Positions 48,048-59,421 of a DNA stretch of 64,000 bases are shown here, piece by piece. Source of the stretch: Poecilobothrus nobilitatus (lineage: Eukaryota; Arthropoda; Insecta; Diptera; Dolichopodidae); NCBI GenBank assembly GCA_947095535.1, contig OX352774.1:69502416-69566415 (forward strand), written 5' to 3'. The notes below the pieces were generated by a model. The model was given only the letters and a program-made list of their open reading frames with translations. It made no database searches and was not told the origin of the DNA. A program made the translations under genes and the position numbers. Positions within the stretch are counted from its first letter, which is position 1. Each line of letters opens with the position of its first letter.

Positions 48048-48374
48048 ATGGTCCAGATCCATTCGACAAAAAATAATAGCATGAAATTATTATTTAATTT
48101 CTTAATTTTAGGAAATGAATTATACAGCATAGAACATCCTCTATATACAGTGTTATATTCATCCGCAAAGGATGACCAAAATTGCCTGACCCGATCAAAG
48201 GTAATTGATTCAATTAATAACTTTAAACTACTTTTAGAAAAACTGCATGACGGTTTGGTTATCTTAAAACAACTATTAAGACACAAGTTGATTTTGCTAT
48301 TAAGACACAAGTTGAGATCTGTTAAGTTTAATCATTTATACTATATTCAATTGCAAAAAAAAAAAAATTGGTAA
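48048..48374 (+). CDS. candidate exon or ORF, unknown protein
   Basis: This is a plus frame of 108 codons. The segment after a strong acceptor (pyrimidine-rich, ending AATTTTAG at 48111) reads NELYSIEHPLYTVLYSSAKD, then DQNCLTRSKVIDSINNFK and an amphipathic LLLEKLHDGLVILKQLL. A GTAATT donor could close the exon at 48200 (89 nt), although the frame stays open beyond it. LLRHKLIL/LLRHKLRS is an in-frame 24-bp tandem duplication (48273-48315). The opposite strand is also open here (47999-48310), which weakens the case. I know no matching family; it could be a pseudogene. Confidence 0.27.
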   Translation: MVQIHSTKNNSMKLLFNFLILGNELYSIEHPLYTVLYSSAKDDQNCLTRSKVIDSINNFKLLLEKLHDGLVILKQLLRHKLILLLRHKLRSVKFNHLYYIQLQKKKNW

Positions 48375-49745
48375 GGTATGGAAGATTCGAATTTATAAAA
48401 TTAGGATTCGATTTATCGTAAGATTTTCATCTTAAAACTGAATTGAAAAATTATACAAATATTGAGAAAAAACAGTAATGAACGCATTACGAACAATCTC
48501 TGCTCACTCTCTCATAAACAAAATTAAACTTTTCTTATTATAAACCAGAACACCTTTTCATTTATATGTAGTTTAACTTTAAATGTATTATATGGCGACC
48601 TCTTTGTTTCTTGTTTACCAATTGCTCTGTAAAATTTCTCAATTGTATATGTAATATTATAGTGTCATAAAATTAATATAATTATTATTTTATAAAGTCA
48701 ACTTTAATACTAAAAAAAATTTAAAAAAAAAAAAAATTGCCATAACTTGTTATGACAGAAGTTTTTTGTTTTTATTATCCTGTTTATTGTTCAATTAATT
48801 TTGATATTAAAAAAATTAAATTACATCAAATACTTGTATAAAAAGAATGTTTTTCGCGGTTTCATAGGATTGTTCTTTTAATTGCTTTCTCAATGAAAAT
48901 AAGAACTTTTAATATCTTATAGAAATATAAATGAACTTTTTGCCCTAACCTGGATTTTTCTTTTTATCATATTTTAAAAAGTTTAGAACAAAAATATGTA
49001 ATAAAAAATGGCTGAGGATAATTTTGCATGTTAAGCAAAAAAAAAATCAGATCAGAAGAGAATAAAATTGTACCTACAAAAATGAATTGGGGGAAATTAA
49101 AAGTTCCATTTTTATTGAGTTTCAAATATATCTTGTTCTTCGTGTAGTGAAAATATATAAAATAGTAAATTTTCGGAAAAATCTTAAATAAAACAATTCA
49201 AGTCTTGGGATTATTTAAAATTTCATCTAACATATAAAATATTTTGTAGTAATTTTTGAATTGTTTGCAATTTTTGCTATTACAGTTGCTTTCAATAATG
49301 CACTTTTTTAAGTGATTCTCTTATATTTAATGAAAATAAAAAGTGAATTATTGTATTACATTATCTTAAGTTTAAGTAAATTAGATAAAAATATAAAGTT
49401 TCATTCAAAGTTTCAATTAGAATTCGAATCCAAAACTAGAGCCTTGAATTTCGAAGCCAAATTTCGTTTCAATGATTTGCTAAAGTTTTAGTTAAACTGA
49501 ATCAATATAAAAATAAGTTCAGCTTCGTTATTTTTGTAAGTTATTTTTTTTTTTGTTGACTATATAAATAATTTTATTTTGTTTATATATAAGTAGGTAC
49601 TATACTTATTTTATTTCTAATTGGATTTTTATTTGTTATTCTTAACAAGCATTGGATAAAATAGGTGGATGACATATAATGGTGAAAGCGCCGACGTCTC
49701 ATTCTGGAGCTCTATTTTTGAATGCCAGAAACAGTAAAAATTTAG
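48375..49745. other. AT-rich stretch, no gene seen
   Basis: Only background sequence was seen. A short less AT-rich patch (49680-49735) lies just before the SINE. Confidence 0.5.
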
Positions 49746-49917
49746 AGGGCTCGGTGGCCTAGTGGGTAAGAGCGTATAAAATATGCTGTAAACACCGAAG
49801 GAGTGTCATAAAAATAATTCCTCCTTACGACATGTACAGCCACGTCTGAAAAGGAAAGGATGTGTAATTTTCTTGTTACATTTATGTGGCAGGCAAATGT
49901 ACTATAAAAAAAAACAA
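49746..49917 (+). mobile_element. tRNA-derived SINE, family A, B box deleted
   Basis: The A box TGGCCTAGTGG and ATGCTGTAAACACCGAAGGA are intact. The segment that should hold the B box (GGGTTCGAATCCCACACACG) is gone: GAGTGT is followed at once by CATAAAAATAATTCCTCC. The 3' body is present but altered (GTTACATTTATGTGGCAGGC). Loss of the B box would disable internal transcription by polymerase III, so this copy is dead. Confidence 0.85.
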
Positions 49918-50171
49918 AAAGAAAAAATTAAATTTTTTTTTTTTCGTTTTCGACTAGATTCTGGATTTAGCTATTATTCGTCTATTGGATTCAATTTAAG
50001 GACAAAGTAATAATTAATACTAATTTATATATCAATAATAGAAAAATATAAATGCACAAAACAAATATCAAAAGACTGTAGTAATTATAGATATTTGGTC
50101 CCTTATAGCTCATAGATATTCCAATATGCTAATATAAACAAATAAATATCCAAAAACTCAGAAAAATTAAA

Positions 50172-51056
50172 ACCAACGGTTTTAAAAAGCGCACATTTCC
50201 AAAAGATAATGTAAACTGTTTAGAATTATGATTTGCACCAAAATTTGAAAATTTCATATAAGAAAAAAATGTGAAAATAAGACTTTTTTGCAATTTTGAG
50301 GGACTGTAAGTTCTGAACCATATATAACTAAGAAAACACATTAACATACGTAAAAATAAAAAATTCAAGTTCCTATTTAAAAGTGTGCCGGAGTTGTGAA
50401 AAGAGAAATATCATCCAAAATTTGGTTTTCATATAACGGTAAATTTAAATTGTAAATTACAAAATATTGCATAATTTTGATTTTATTTTATAGAGGTAAA
50501 AAAATTTCTGGTCTTATAGCATTTTTAGATTGTAAAACTACTACGCCTGAAATTGGGGTTTTTTTTTGCAATTTTGAGGGGCTGTAAGTCTGGAACCCTA
50601 AAGAACTAAAAAAAACCGTTAACACATGTAAAAATATAATACTGGAGCTTTAATTTTTATGTCTTGCCAAAGAAAAATGTGTAGAGATGCTTAAGTTACA
50701 GGTGTCCGAAAAAGCAATATTTTTAATTTTTGAGCCCTACTTTGAAATAGAAAAATCATGCTAACGGTAAATTTAAATACAAAATTTAAAAAACTTGTAT
50801 AATTTTGAAATTGATTTATAAAGGTAAAAAAAAACTCCGGTCGAATGGTGTTTTCAGATTGAAATAATACTTTTTCAAAGTTTGAGGGGCTGCAGCTCCG
50901 TAATGGATTGGGCTACATGAAAAAGTTATTCTACAACATTAATTTTTCTAATATGACCTACCCATGGTTAACATTTTTTTCTCTATCTTTAACGGTGTAG
51001 GAATTTTGAATAAAGCTAATGAACACATTTTTTCAAATTTTTTTGGAAATGTGCTA
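50172..51056 (+). mobile_element. modular TIR element, copy 1
   Basis: It begins near GCACATTTCCAAAAG (50191) and ends TTTTTTTGGAAATGTGC (51054), which is a terminal inverted repeat. Inside are three imperfect repeats of a module starting with TTTTGAGGGGCTGTAAG-like sequence (50286, 50567 and 50878). These are followed by a block like AACTAAGAAAA-CGTTAACA and by GCTTTAATTTTTATGTCTTG. TTCACATAACGGTAAATTTA-like blocks also recur. A second copy lies at 58168-59421. Similarity to that copy extends about 19 bp left of the TIR start, so the true left end may be further out. There is no coding frame. Confidence 0.78.
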
Positions 51057-51777
51057 AGAATATATCAAGTTTAGACTTAAAAGAAAAGTTGAATATATAC
51101 AATGATAATGTACCAAACAATCTTACTATAAAAGCAAATGTTGATATTATGTATGTGTATTAAGCATTATAAAATATTTTTGAACAAAAATTTTTAATTT
51201 TTCTTCGAATTTTTTCATTAAAAAAAAACTGACATCACTCTCTTCTTTCTACAGACACCTATTATAATTAAGAGAAGATATTTGACACAAATATATAAAT
51301 ATAATTTTTATATTTTATGTTTAAAAATATGCAGAGGTATCTAAAACTAGACAATTTTTGATATGTAACACTTCACAGTTTTATAACGCCCTTTTATATT
51401 TATTTGAATTTATTTATATTTATTTATATTTATTTGAATTTGATAAATTTTTGGTTTACATTTAATAAATTCAAAGTGTCATTGAAACTTATACCCATAT
51501 ACACCTAACATTATACTCATATACCAATATTCACCTAATAATATATTCCATTTAATGTTTTCGGCTAAAAAAATATTTAGTAAAACTAGAACTATAGTCA
51601 TTTGAGTTAACGAATTACAATTGCAATTTTCGAAATCATGTAAACAGAAGGACTAATAAAACGAAGTAATTAAAAAAAAATATATATCTTCATTATTTTC
51701 GAATTTAAATTTATTTAACAATAATATTTTTTAAAGATAATACAAAATCTATACATATATATATATTTTGGTTATAA
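51057..51777. repeat. AT-rich stretch with TTTATATTTATTT tandem repeat
   Basis: A tandem array of TTTATATTTATTTGAA-like units occupies about 51393-51440. No gene was seen. Confidence 0.6.
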
Positions 51778-52285
51778 GGACCAATCAAATTTTTACTGAC
51801 TAAATCCACTTCCCCCTTTAGTCAATATAATGATGAAATGGGATGAAATTCCTAATTACTAAATTAGTATATTCAGAATGACGGAAGAATAGGGATATAA
51901 GAGGATAGATATGACAAGGATGTGAAAACTTTGAATTGGGTGATGGGACTGTAAGAGAACATTCCGTCTACTTTTATTACTATTTTGTTAACACTTTATT
52001 TGTATTTTCTTAACATCAATAGTTACAACATATAGTATATATGTGACATCTTCCGTTACATAAGGTAATAATTGAAGGCAGCTTTACTGTCACTTGACCA
52101 AAGGTAGTATTACTAAACCAAAAGATAGCTCCACTATAACAGCTGTACGTTATACCAGGTTACGTTATACATTATTACAATGTAAAATTACTACTTATTT
52201 TTTTCATATGACCTAACCGAGATTTGAATACCAGATCCTCCAATTCAAAGGCTGACGATTTAACCACTATAATATAATACATAGT
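51778..52285 (-). mobile_element. SINE family B, near full length, diverged
   Basis: On the minus strand the head (complement of 52220-52285) reads TAGTGGTTAAATCGTCAGCC, then TTTGAATTGGAGGA and a B-box-like GGTATTCAAATCTCGG. The body follows in order: ATGTATAACGTAACC, AGCTGTTATAGTGGAGCTAT, CTTTTGGTTTAG, CAGTCCCATCACCCAATTC and CATTATATTGACT. The extreme 3' end (CTTTGGAAGATTCCT) is not recognisable, and no A tail remains. This old copy independently confirms the head-to-body order seen at 18 kb. Confidence 0.8.
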
Positions 52286-55200
52286 CAGATAATAAATATA
52301 TTTATTTTAAATTATTTATTAAAAAATTACATTTAAATACTCATAAAATAATATTAATTAATAATCTAACTAATATTTTAAAATTAATACACATATGAAA
52401 ATGCCTTTTTTGATTATTTTATAGAAATTCTACTTAAACAAAAAAAAAAATTATTTTTTTTTTATAATATTCTCATCGCAAATATTTTATTATTATTATT
52501 TTCAATTTTCACATAAAATTTTTACATATACCACACACAATATATTATTAAATACCTAATTGTTATAAATATTAAAAAAAATTTTTAGTATAATTAAAAA
52601 CCATAGAAAAATAAAGAATTTCTGAATATTTTTTTTCTTATTTTATCTTATTAGAGCGGATTTTTACCCTTTTATAATACTCTCATCGCATATACGAGTA
52701 CATACATACAATCCTTATTATTAATAAAAGTTATATAAAAGAATTTCCATTAAACACACCTTAAGAATTCACATTAAAAACATAACCATTACATTATTAT
52801 GCGTGTAATAACTCTCATGTGACTACGTTTAAATTAATTTCAAAGAATAATAATAATAAGAAAACTATATAGTGGTGTAACATACTTTGTTTCCCTGGAT
52901 AAATTCTTTAAAATTTTTTTGTTTTTTTTTTTTTTGTTGTTTTTTGTATATACAACAGAAATAAAATTTTCATTTTACAAAAAGATAATTTTCTTTATAG
53001 CAATTCTGGGATTTGAAAAAAACAAAAAAAAGTTTATTTGTGTGAAAAGATTTAAAATAAAAAAAAAAGAAGAATATCGAATCATTATAAAATTCATAAT
53101 ATATATATTCATATAATATTCATACATATATATATATATGTAGATTGTATATATAAAAAAATATCCTGTTAATAAAAAAAAATATTTTATCAGATAGAAA
53201 TTATACAATCATAATATTATGTAAAAAATATTATTATAAAATCTTTTTTTCAAAAGAATTTAAAAGTTAATTTCGATGTATGTAAGTATGTATGTATGTA
53301 TGTATATACGCAAAAATAATAATTATTGAATTTATTATTATATATATATAATGTTTTTAAAACATTTAATTTGAAACTTGGGAATAAATTCATACTATCT
53401 AATGTACATAATGCATGACAGATAATGTATGTATGTAATGAGTATGCATATACATATATAAAAAAGATTTTAATCTGTTAATTAGACTCTTTGTTTTTTA
53501 CTTTATCTGATATTATATATATTAAAAGTTCGGTTATAATATTAAGGATAATAATAATTTAAATTAAAATGTTTAAAATATTATATATGTATACATATAT
53601 ACCATTAATATAATTCCATTAATATAATTATACATAAAATATTATGTGTATGTATGTGTAATATTTTTTTGAATATTTAAGGTAAAAAATTGAAAAGCAA
53701 AATTTGCTTTTATTCTGTGAAGTTGTAATTGTGAGTTGTGACTGAAAAAAGAGAAAGAAGTGCGAAAAAAGTGAGAGAGTTAAAGTAATTTTTAACTAAC
53801 ACCAATGGATTTATTGAATATTTGTTGCAATTAAATTACTAAATTATATTAACTTTTTTAAAAATGATATTTTAATCAAAATTTTTTATTTTGAACTTTA
53901 ACATAGTATCAATTCTTTTTTAAAAAAGCTTTTTTTTTTGACATTTTGGTGTGTTAACAACAGGATATGCGGGTACAAATTTTATATCGTCATTTAAAAA
54001 TTAAATGAAAAAAAAAAATTTGTGAAAATTAAATTATTTTTAATAAAAATATTATTTGTGTGAACCAATAATATTAAATATGTATATAACAATATACCTT
54101 TAAATCAATAACAATTTAGATAGCCTATTACCACACTTAAAGAGAAAAGTCGAAATATTATCTGTGTACATTATCGTAAAACAATTAAATAATAATAAAT
54201 AAATTTTTCAATTCAATTTAAGTTTTTTTTTTAATTTTCTATTAGTACTTTTAGATAGTAACGAGGTTTTCCTCCCCGAGGTGTACGATTAACTGTGTCA
54301 GCTCTAGAATATGCTCCCAAACATAATACAAGTTGCTTTCATAATATTTAGTCATCTTTTAAAAAATTTATTAAGATATATTAATTTCGGAGTTGTACAA
54401 CAGTTATTCGATCCCGAAATTTTACATGAAATTGTTGCCAACTTGATAAGTTTTGAAAAAATATCAAATGTTCAGCTTTTTTAAGTACCAAGATACAATG
54501 ATATAAATTTGCAGGAAAAGAAACTTGTTGCTCTATTAGATCCACCCAATTTTGGCTAAGTCTAAAAATTAAAAAAAAATCATAACACATTCAATGTTGA
54601 ACCAATTTTTTTTCCTAATTTTTTTTTTCTGTTTTTCGTACTTAGCACAAAATATAATATAATATTTTACTTTTTATATTGTATGTACGTTAAACATCGT
54701 ATAGGTTATAATTTTAAATAGATTAGACCAATGGTATGATATTACACCACTGTTTTAATAACTGCGTTACAGCTTAGATTATTCAATAAACGTTTTAGAC
54801 AACTTGAAATTTTGTTACATATACATATTATGTTTTCATTCTATTAATATTTATAATAAAACACGAACTTCTAAGTAACCGTACGTAGTTCTAAAGATAT
54901 AATAAATTTGGAATAGTATAGATGTTCTTTTGCTCTGGATTCAACTGCACCTGCTGTTCGTAATGGTGCTAGGATTTTGATATTTTTATCATTTCATTTT
55001 TATATAAATGTCAGTTTTTCTATATTTAAATTGAACAATTTCGACAAAGTTGATTCAGCGTGGTAGGTTCGAATAGTTATCATACAGCTCTGAAATTTCC
55101 ATAAATATAATTAAGTCAAATTTCTTATATTTTGTAAAAGTTGATTAAATTTAATCGAAACAGCATATAATATTATTTTCATATCCTAGAGTTGCCACAG

Positions 55201-55639
55201 TCAACTACACATTGTTCGTCGTTTTAATGTTTTATCTTTATTTTTTTGTGTGTACTATAGAATTATTCTTATTATTTCATTCTTTTAATAAATTCTTATA
55301 ATTAATTTAAAAATAATTAGAAAATAGAAACTTAAATAATATACGAAATATATTATAATTGATATAAATAATTTAGTCACGTTGTGCAAACTAAACACAT
55401 TTTCTAAATAATCTAAAATAAAAATAAAATAATTGACAGAATGGAAAAATTCTTTTGTTGAAAATTGATATTTTATATAAGTTACATTTTGTTATCAATT
55501 TTATACCATACACGTATATTATGAATCTTAATAATTAAATAATTAACTACAGATATTAATAAAAAAAAAAATAATAGAAAAAAGCATTTTTAATTTTGAA
55601 TAGTGTCGATAATGTTAGGAAATTCCATTCTATTTGTGG
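52286..55639. repeat. very AT-rich stretch with microsatellites
   Basis: (GTAT)n at about 53279-53309, (TA)n at 53127-53140 and 53338-53351, and several TACATATATA runs are present. A patch at 54240-54310 and a 69-codon minus frame at 54381-54590 are less AT-rich. No family or conserved motif was recognised. Confidence 0.5.
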
Positions 55640-56720
55640 CTGTATGTATAAAATTCTCAATTGTGCGTAAAGCGGTTCATTCTATAGTAATGGTCAGCAG
55701 TTATAGTTGTTTTCTTCTCACAGTTCTTTTTTCTTTTATTCAACCGTCAACAAACAATTTATATTATGTCCCACGTTAAAACATGCTATACTTTTCGTTT
55801 TTTTTTATGTTTTAGCAAACGTCTATAAGAGATGCGTATCTCAAATGTTTCTAATTTCTTCATAAAATGTACTTTTATCTTCCAGGCTTCTACTCCATAT
55901 AATATACATGGTGGGGCCTCGGTGGCCTAGTGGGTAAGAGCGTATAAAATACGGTGCAAACACCTAGCGAGTGTGGGTTCGAATCCCACACACGTCGTAA
56001 AAGTTATTCCCCGTTACGACATTTACAGCCACGCCTGAACAGGAAAGGCTGTGTAATTTCCTGTCCACATTTATGTGGCTGAGAAATGCATTAAAAAAAA
56101 AATATACATGACCAGACGATCTATTTCAGATATTGTAATTTTAAATAAATCTTAATATCACGATTATTCAATATTTTTTGTACTTGTGAAAAGCAGTTTT
56201 TATGGTATAAATTCGGTATTTGATTTCTTTATTAGAATTTTAGTTTCATATAACTAGAAGCTGAGATTTTAAAAAGTGATTACAAGTTCTATAGCTCTAT
56301 TATCTATTGTTATGTTTGCGTTTTTGCTACATTTCTTTGACTAATAATGATAAATTTTGTTTTTTCAGTATTAACGTTGAGACCAAATTCCTTACTGTGT
56401 TTATTAATCTTATTTATTACCTTTTGCTAATCGTCTAAAGTATCCGTTCTATTAGCTGTGTTATATCAGCGATATAACGAATATTATTAATAATTACCCC
56501 TTTCACTTTTATTCCTATATCTACATTAACATTTGAATCTTAAAATATGTATTCTAACTAGATGTTAAGAAAAACTCTTATACATCAATTTTATTCAAAT
56601 TTTAAGTTTTCTACTAAATTTATTGGTGAGGATTTGTGTAAAAGATTTATAATAAAGACTCTTCTGAAGGAAGTTTTGTACTCCCGTAAATTTTTATCAA
56701 CTTTTAGGCACTGCAGACAG
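55640..56720 (-). pseudogene. decayed non-LTR reverse transcriptase, split by a SINE
   Basis: On the minus strand, upstream to downstream, these pieces appear. NVDIGIKVKGVIINNIRY is followed by IADIT where the catalytic YADD should be, so the site is broken by an insertion. Then come KEFGLNVNTEKTKFIIIS, TIDNRAIELVITF, EIKYRIYTIKTAFHKYKK, LNNRDIKIYLKLQYLK, IVWSC and, beyond the SINE, ILYGVEAWKIKVHFMKKLET followed by FEIRISYRRLLK. This is the pattern KIN-x-x-KT-KFM ... VWSxxLYGxExW ... LEAFExWxYRRML of a widespread insect LINE group. At least four frameshifts or stops separate the pieces. Limits and the exact clade are approximate. Confidence 0.83.
55911..56100 (+). mobile_element. tRNA-derived SINE, family A, nested, 10-bp TSD
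   Basis: This is the best family A copy. The A box TGGCCTAGTGG (55923-55933) and B box GGTTCGAATCC (55976-55986) are perfect. A CACACACGTCGTAA block follows, then GCCTGAACAGGAAAGGCTGT, CCACATTTATGTGGC, GAAATGCATT and a 10-A tail. AATATACATG flanks it exactly (55901-55910 and 56101-56110). Removing the SINE and one repeat rejoins the LINE frame across VWSC-ILYG, so the SINE inserted into an already present LINE. Confidence 0.95.
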
Positions 56721-56826
56721 CTGATCTAATTTTTAATGTATTTACTGATTCATGAAAATAATCAAAAATTTTAACTATACTGTATGTATTAAAATACATA
56801 TTACAACAGTTATAATATGTTACAAC
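56721..56826. other. spacer holding the left copy of a flanking direct repeat
   Basis: TACTGTATGTATTA at 56778-56791 recurs at 57521-57534, on the other side of the hAT-like element. It may be chance. Confidence 0.5.
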
Positions 56827-57509
56827 CAAGGCTGCAAAGCCACAAAAAACCGGGTTCAGGTTCGGGTTCGAACTGGAAAATTTTAGTGAGTTCAGTCCGG
56901 GTTCGAGTTCAAATTTTTTAATCAACATAACAAGTGCAGCATTATTGATTGCAAATCAAAATCTATTAATTTTACTTTGTATTATTTTTTGATTTATTTT
57001 ATTTGCAAGTGCATAGTAGGCATAGAAATTAGAAATAGAGAAAAAAATTCTTGAAGAAACATGAAAAAAACAAAAACAAATTGTGTTTACTTCTTTCTAT
57101 TTGGAATGGAATATGTAAACTATGACTAGCTATACTAAAAGCAGTACACATTTAGATATAGAAGTAGAATATTATCTCTCTAAATAATTTTTATAGTTGT
57201 ATTTACTTACTTACATATATTTCTAGTAGATATATTACTAGGTTCAAACATAGTTAAATTGGTAAGCATAATACGTGTGCTTACACAGTACGCAAATATA
57301 TGGCTATGTAAGTATTTTACTATTTTGTTTTATATTTTTTTTATTCTCAGTTTAAAATAAAAAAACATTGTTAAATTTGATTGCGAATGAAATGGTGAAC
57401 CTGAACCAAATGCAAATTTTTTACTGGGTTCAGGTTCGGGTTATGGTTCGTCAAAATGCTTGTTCCGTAGCGGTTTTGGGTTCGGGTTCGGGTACGGTTT
57501 GCAGCTCTG
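56827..57509. mobile_element. hAT-type MITE carrying GGTTCG repeats
   Basis: The ends are CAAGGCTGCAAAG (56827) and the complement of CAGAGCTGCAAAC (ending 57509), the CAGNGCTGCAAA style of hAT TIRs. Eight-base flanks GTTACAAC and TTTAGAAC agree at six of eight sites, consistent with an aged hAT target duplication. Just inside each end lie repeats of GGTTCGGGTTC-like sequence (56854-56871, 56898-56905, 57428-57441, 57478-57493). There is no transposase, so it is non-autonomous. The Arg/Thr-rich frame at 57371-57562 merely translates the GGTTCG repeats. Confidence 0.75.
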
Positions 57510-58167
57510 TTTAGAACAATTACTGTATGTATTAGTTTAAACATGAGAATTGAAGTTTGCAAAGGTAAAATATTTTATTATATTATTTATTATGGGAATT
57601 ATAATTATAATATTGGGAATTCAGACATAAATTCAGGACTTTAGAGTTGGTTAAAAAATCAAAGTTCAATAATTTGTTTAGTTGGGCTTTGGGGGCGGCT
57701 TAACTATTTTAAATTATTTGTTGTGTAAATATATATATATATATATATATATTATAATTATTAGGAAGCACTTTTGATATGGTTATAAAATCAGGGTCCA
57801 ACAATTTGTTTAGCGAGGGCTTGGTGACGAGAGCATCCACTACTTTATATTTTTTGAAATTTAAATATGTATGCAATAAAAATAATTAGAAAGAACTTTA
57901 AAATTTGTTACAAAACGCAACAAACTTGTTAGTTTTTGCCTTTTCCAGAATATTTTGTGCACATTTTTTAATTGTGGATTTTTTTTGTGGATCTTGGCTT
58001 TTGGATTTTTATTTATGGATTTTGGTTTGTGGATTTTGGTCACCAACCATATATTTGTATATTCGTCTTTTATAAGACCAGTAGTATAATACATATAGGA
58101 ATGAAATATGGACATAATCGTAGAGCTGTAAAAAAAATTTAATGCCGAAGCAAACAAGGTAGAATCT
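57510..58167. repeat. AT-rich stretch with (TA)n and GGATTTTTG short repeats
   Basis: (TA)n at 57728-57752 is present. Near 57975-58040 the unit GTGGATTTT-GG is repeated about six times imperfectly (GGATTTTGGTTTGTGGATTT). TTTGTTTAG(T/C) blocks at 57675 and 57805 form another short pair with their flanks (TCAA/CCAACAATTTGTTTAG). No gene was seen. Confidence 0.6.
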
Positions 58168-59421
58168 CCAATGGTTTTTAAAACGGCACATTTCCAAAAG
58201 ATAATATAAACTGTTTAGAATTGTGACTTGCCCAAAAATTTGAAAATTTAAGAAATAAAATCTACGATATTTTTTGTAATAAAAAAACATATGAATATGT
58301 GAAAATAAAATGTGGGATTTTCTTGAAATTTGAGGGGCTGTAAGTTCGGAACCCTATACAACTAAGAAAAATCGTTAACATACGTACAAATATATTACTG
58401 TGGCTTTAATTTTTATGTCTTGCCGAAGAAAAATTTGTACAGGTGCCTAAAAATAGCACATTTTTCAGCCCTAATAGTTCTTAAACATTTTCTAAAGAAA
58501 CTTATACTAATTCTAAAAGTTTTTTATTGTATCAAAGTTCAGGTTACTATATAAAGGCGTGGTGGAGTTAGGAAAAAAAAATTTGCATGCTAAATGTGGT
58601 TTCCACATAATTATTACTTTATGGAGATATGATATCTCTTTATATGATATTAATTTATGGAGATAATAAAATTTTCGGTCTTCTGACGGTTTTAGATTGT
58701 AAAAATATTACGCAGAGCCTGAGATATATATATCTGAAAATGGGGATTTTTTTACAATTTTGAGGAGCTGCAACTCTGGAACCCAATTCAACTAAAAGAA
58801 ACTTTTAACACACTTAAAAATATATTACTGTAGCTTTAATTTTTATATTTTGCCGAAGAAAAATTTATACAGGTGCCTAAGTTACAGGTGTTTAAAAACA
58901 GCAAATTTTCAATTTTTGAGCCCTAACAGCTCATAAACAGGGGGTGGTTGAAAAAATTTTTCTGAGCAAACTTGTACTAATTTTAGAAGTTCTTTCTGCT
59001 CTCAAATTTGCAAGTCCCTATTTAAAAGCGTTCCGGAGTTATGAGGGTAGAATAATCATGCAAAATTTGGTTTTCACATAACGGTAAATTTAAATACTAA
59101 ATTTAAAAAATAGTATAATTTGGTATTCATTTACAAAATTAAAAAATAACTGTTGAATGACGTTTTCAGATTGAAAAATGTTAAGCAGAACATGAGATAT
59201 ATGCATTTAAAAATAGGGCTTTTTCAAAGTTTGAGGGCTGAAGCTCCGTAATGGATGGGGCTACATGAAAAAGTTGTTCCGCAAAATTAATTGTTTTATG
59301 AGACCTACCTATGGTTCAAATTTTTTCTCTATCTTTAACGGTGTAGAAGTTTTGTAAACAGACGGACGGACAAAGTGAAACTAATAGGTACATTTTTTCA
59401 AAATTTTTTTGGAAATGTGCT
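58168..59421 (+). mobile_element. modular TIR element, copy 2
   Basis: TIRs GCACATTTCCAAAAG (58186) and TTTTTTTGGAAATGTGC (ending 59420) match copy 1 at 50 kb, in the same orientation. Three modules again start with a GAGGGGCTGTAAG-like sequence (58332, 58762 as GAGGAGCTGCAAC, 59234 as GAGGGCTGAAGC). Module spacing is about 430-470 bp, against 280-310 bp in copy 1, so modules were lost or gained between copies. Near the right end, ACAGACGGACGGACAAAGTG and TCTATCTTTAACGGTGTAG lie next to the TIR. No frame was seen. It is a non-autonomous DNA transposon in character; the superfamily is unknown. Confidence 0.78.

Noticed and set aside
48112..48200. Calling this a confirmed exon
   Set aside because: Splice-like signals are frequent in AT-rich DNA and the opposite strand is equally open; kept only as a low-confidence candidate.
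55923..55986. Genuine tRNA gene at the A and B boxes
   Set aside because: The boxes continue into the SINE body with an A tail and a target duplication, and a cloverleaf with acceptor stem is not evident.
57371..57562. Arg/Thr-rich minus frame
   Set aside because: It translates GGTTCG-type repeats in the hAT-like MITE.
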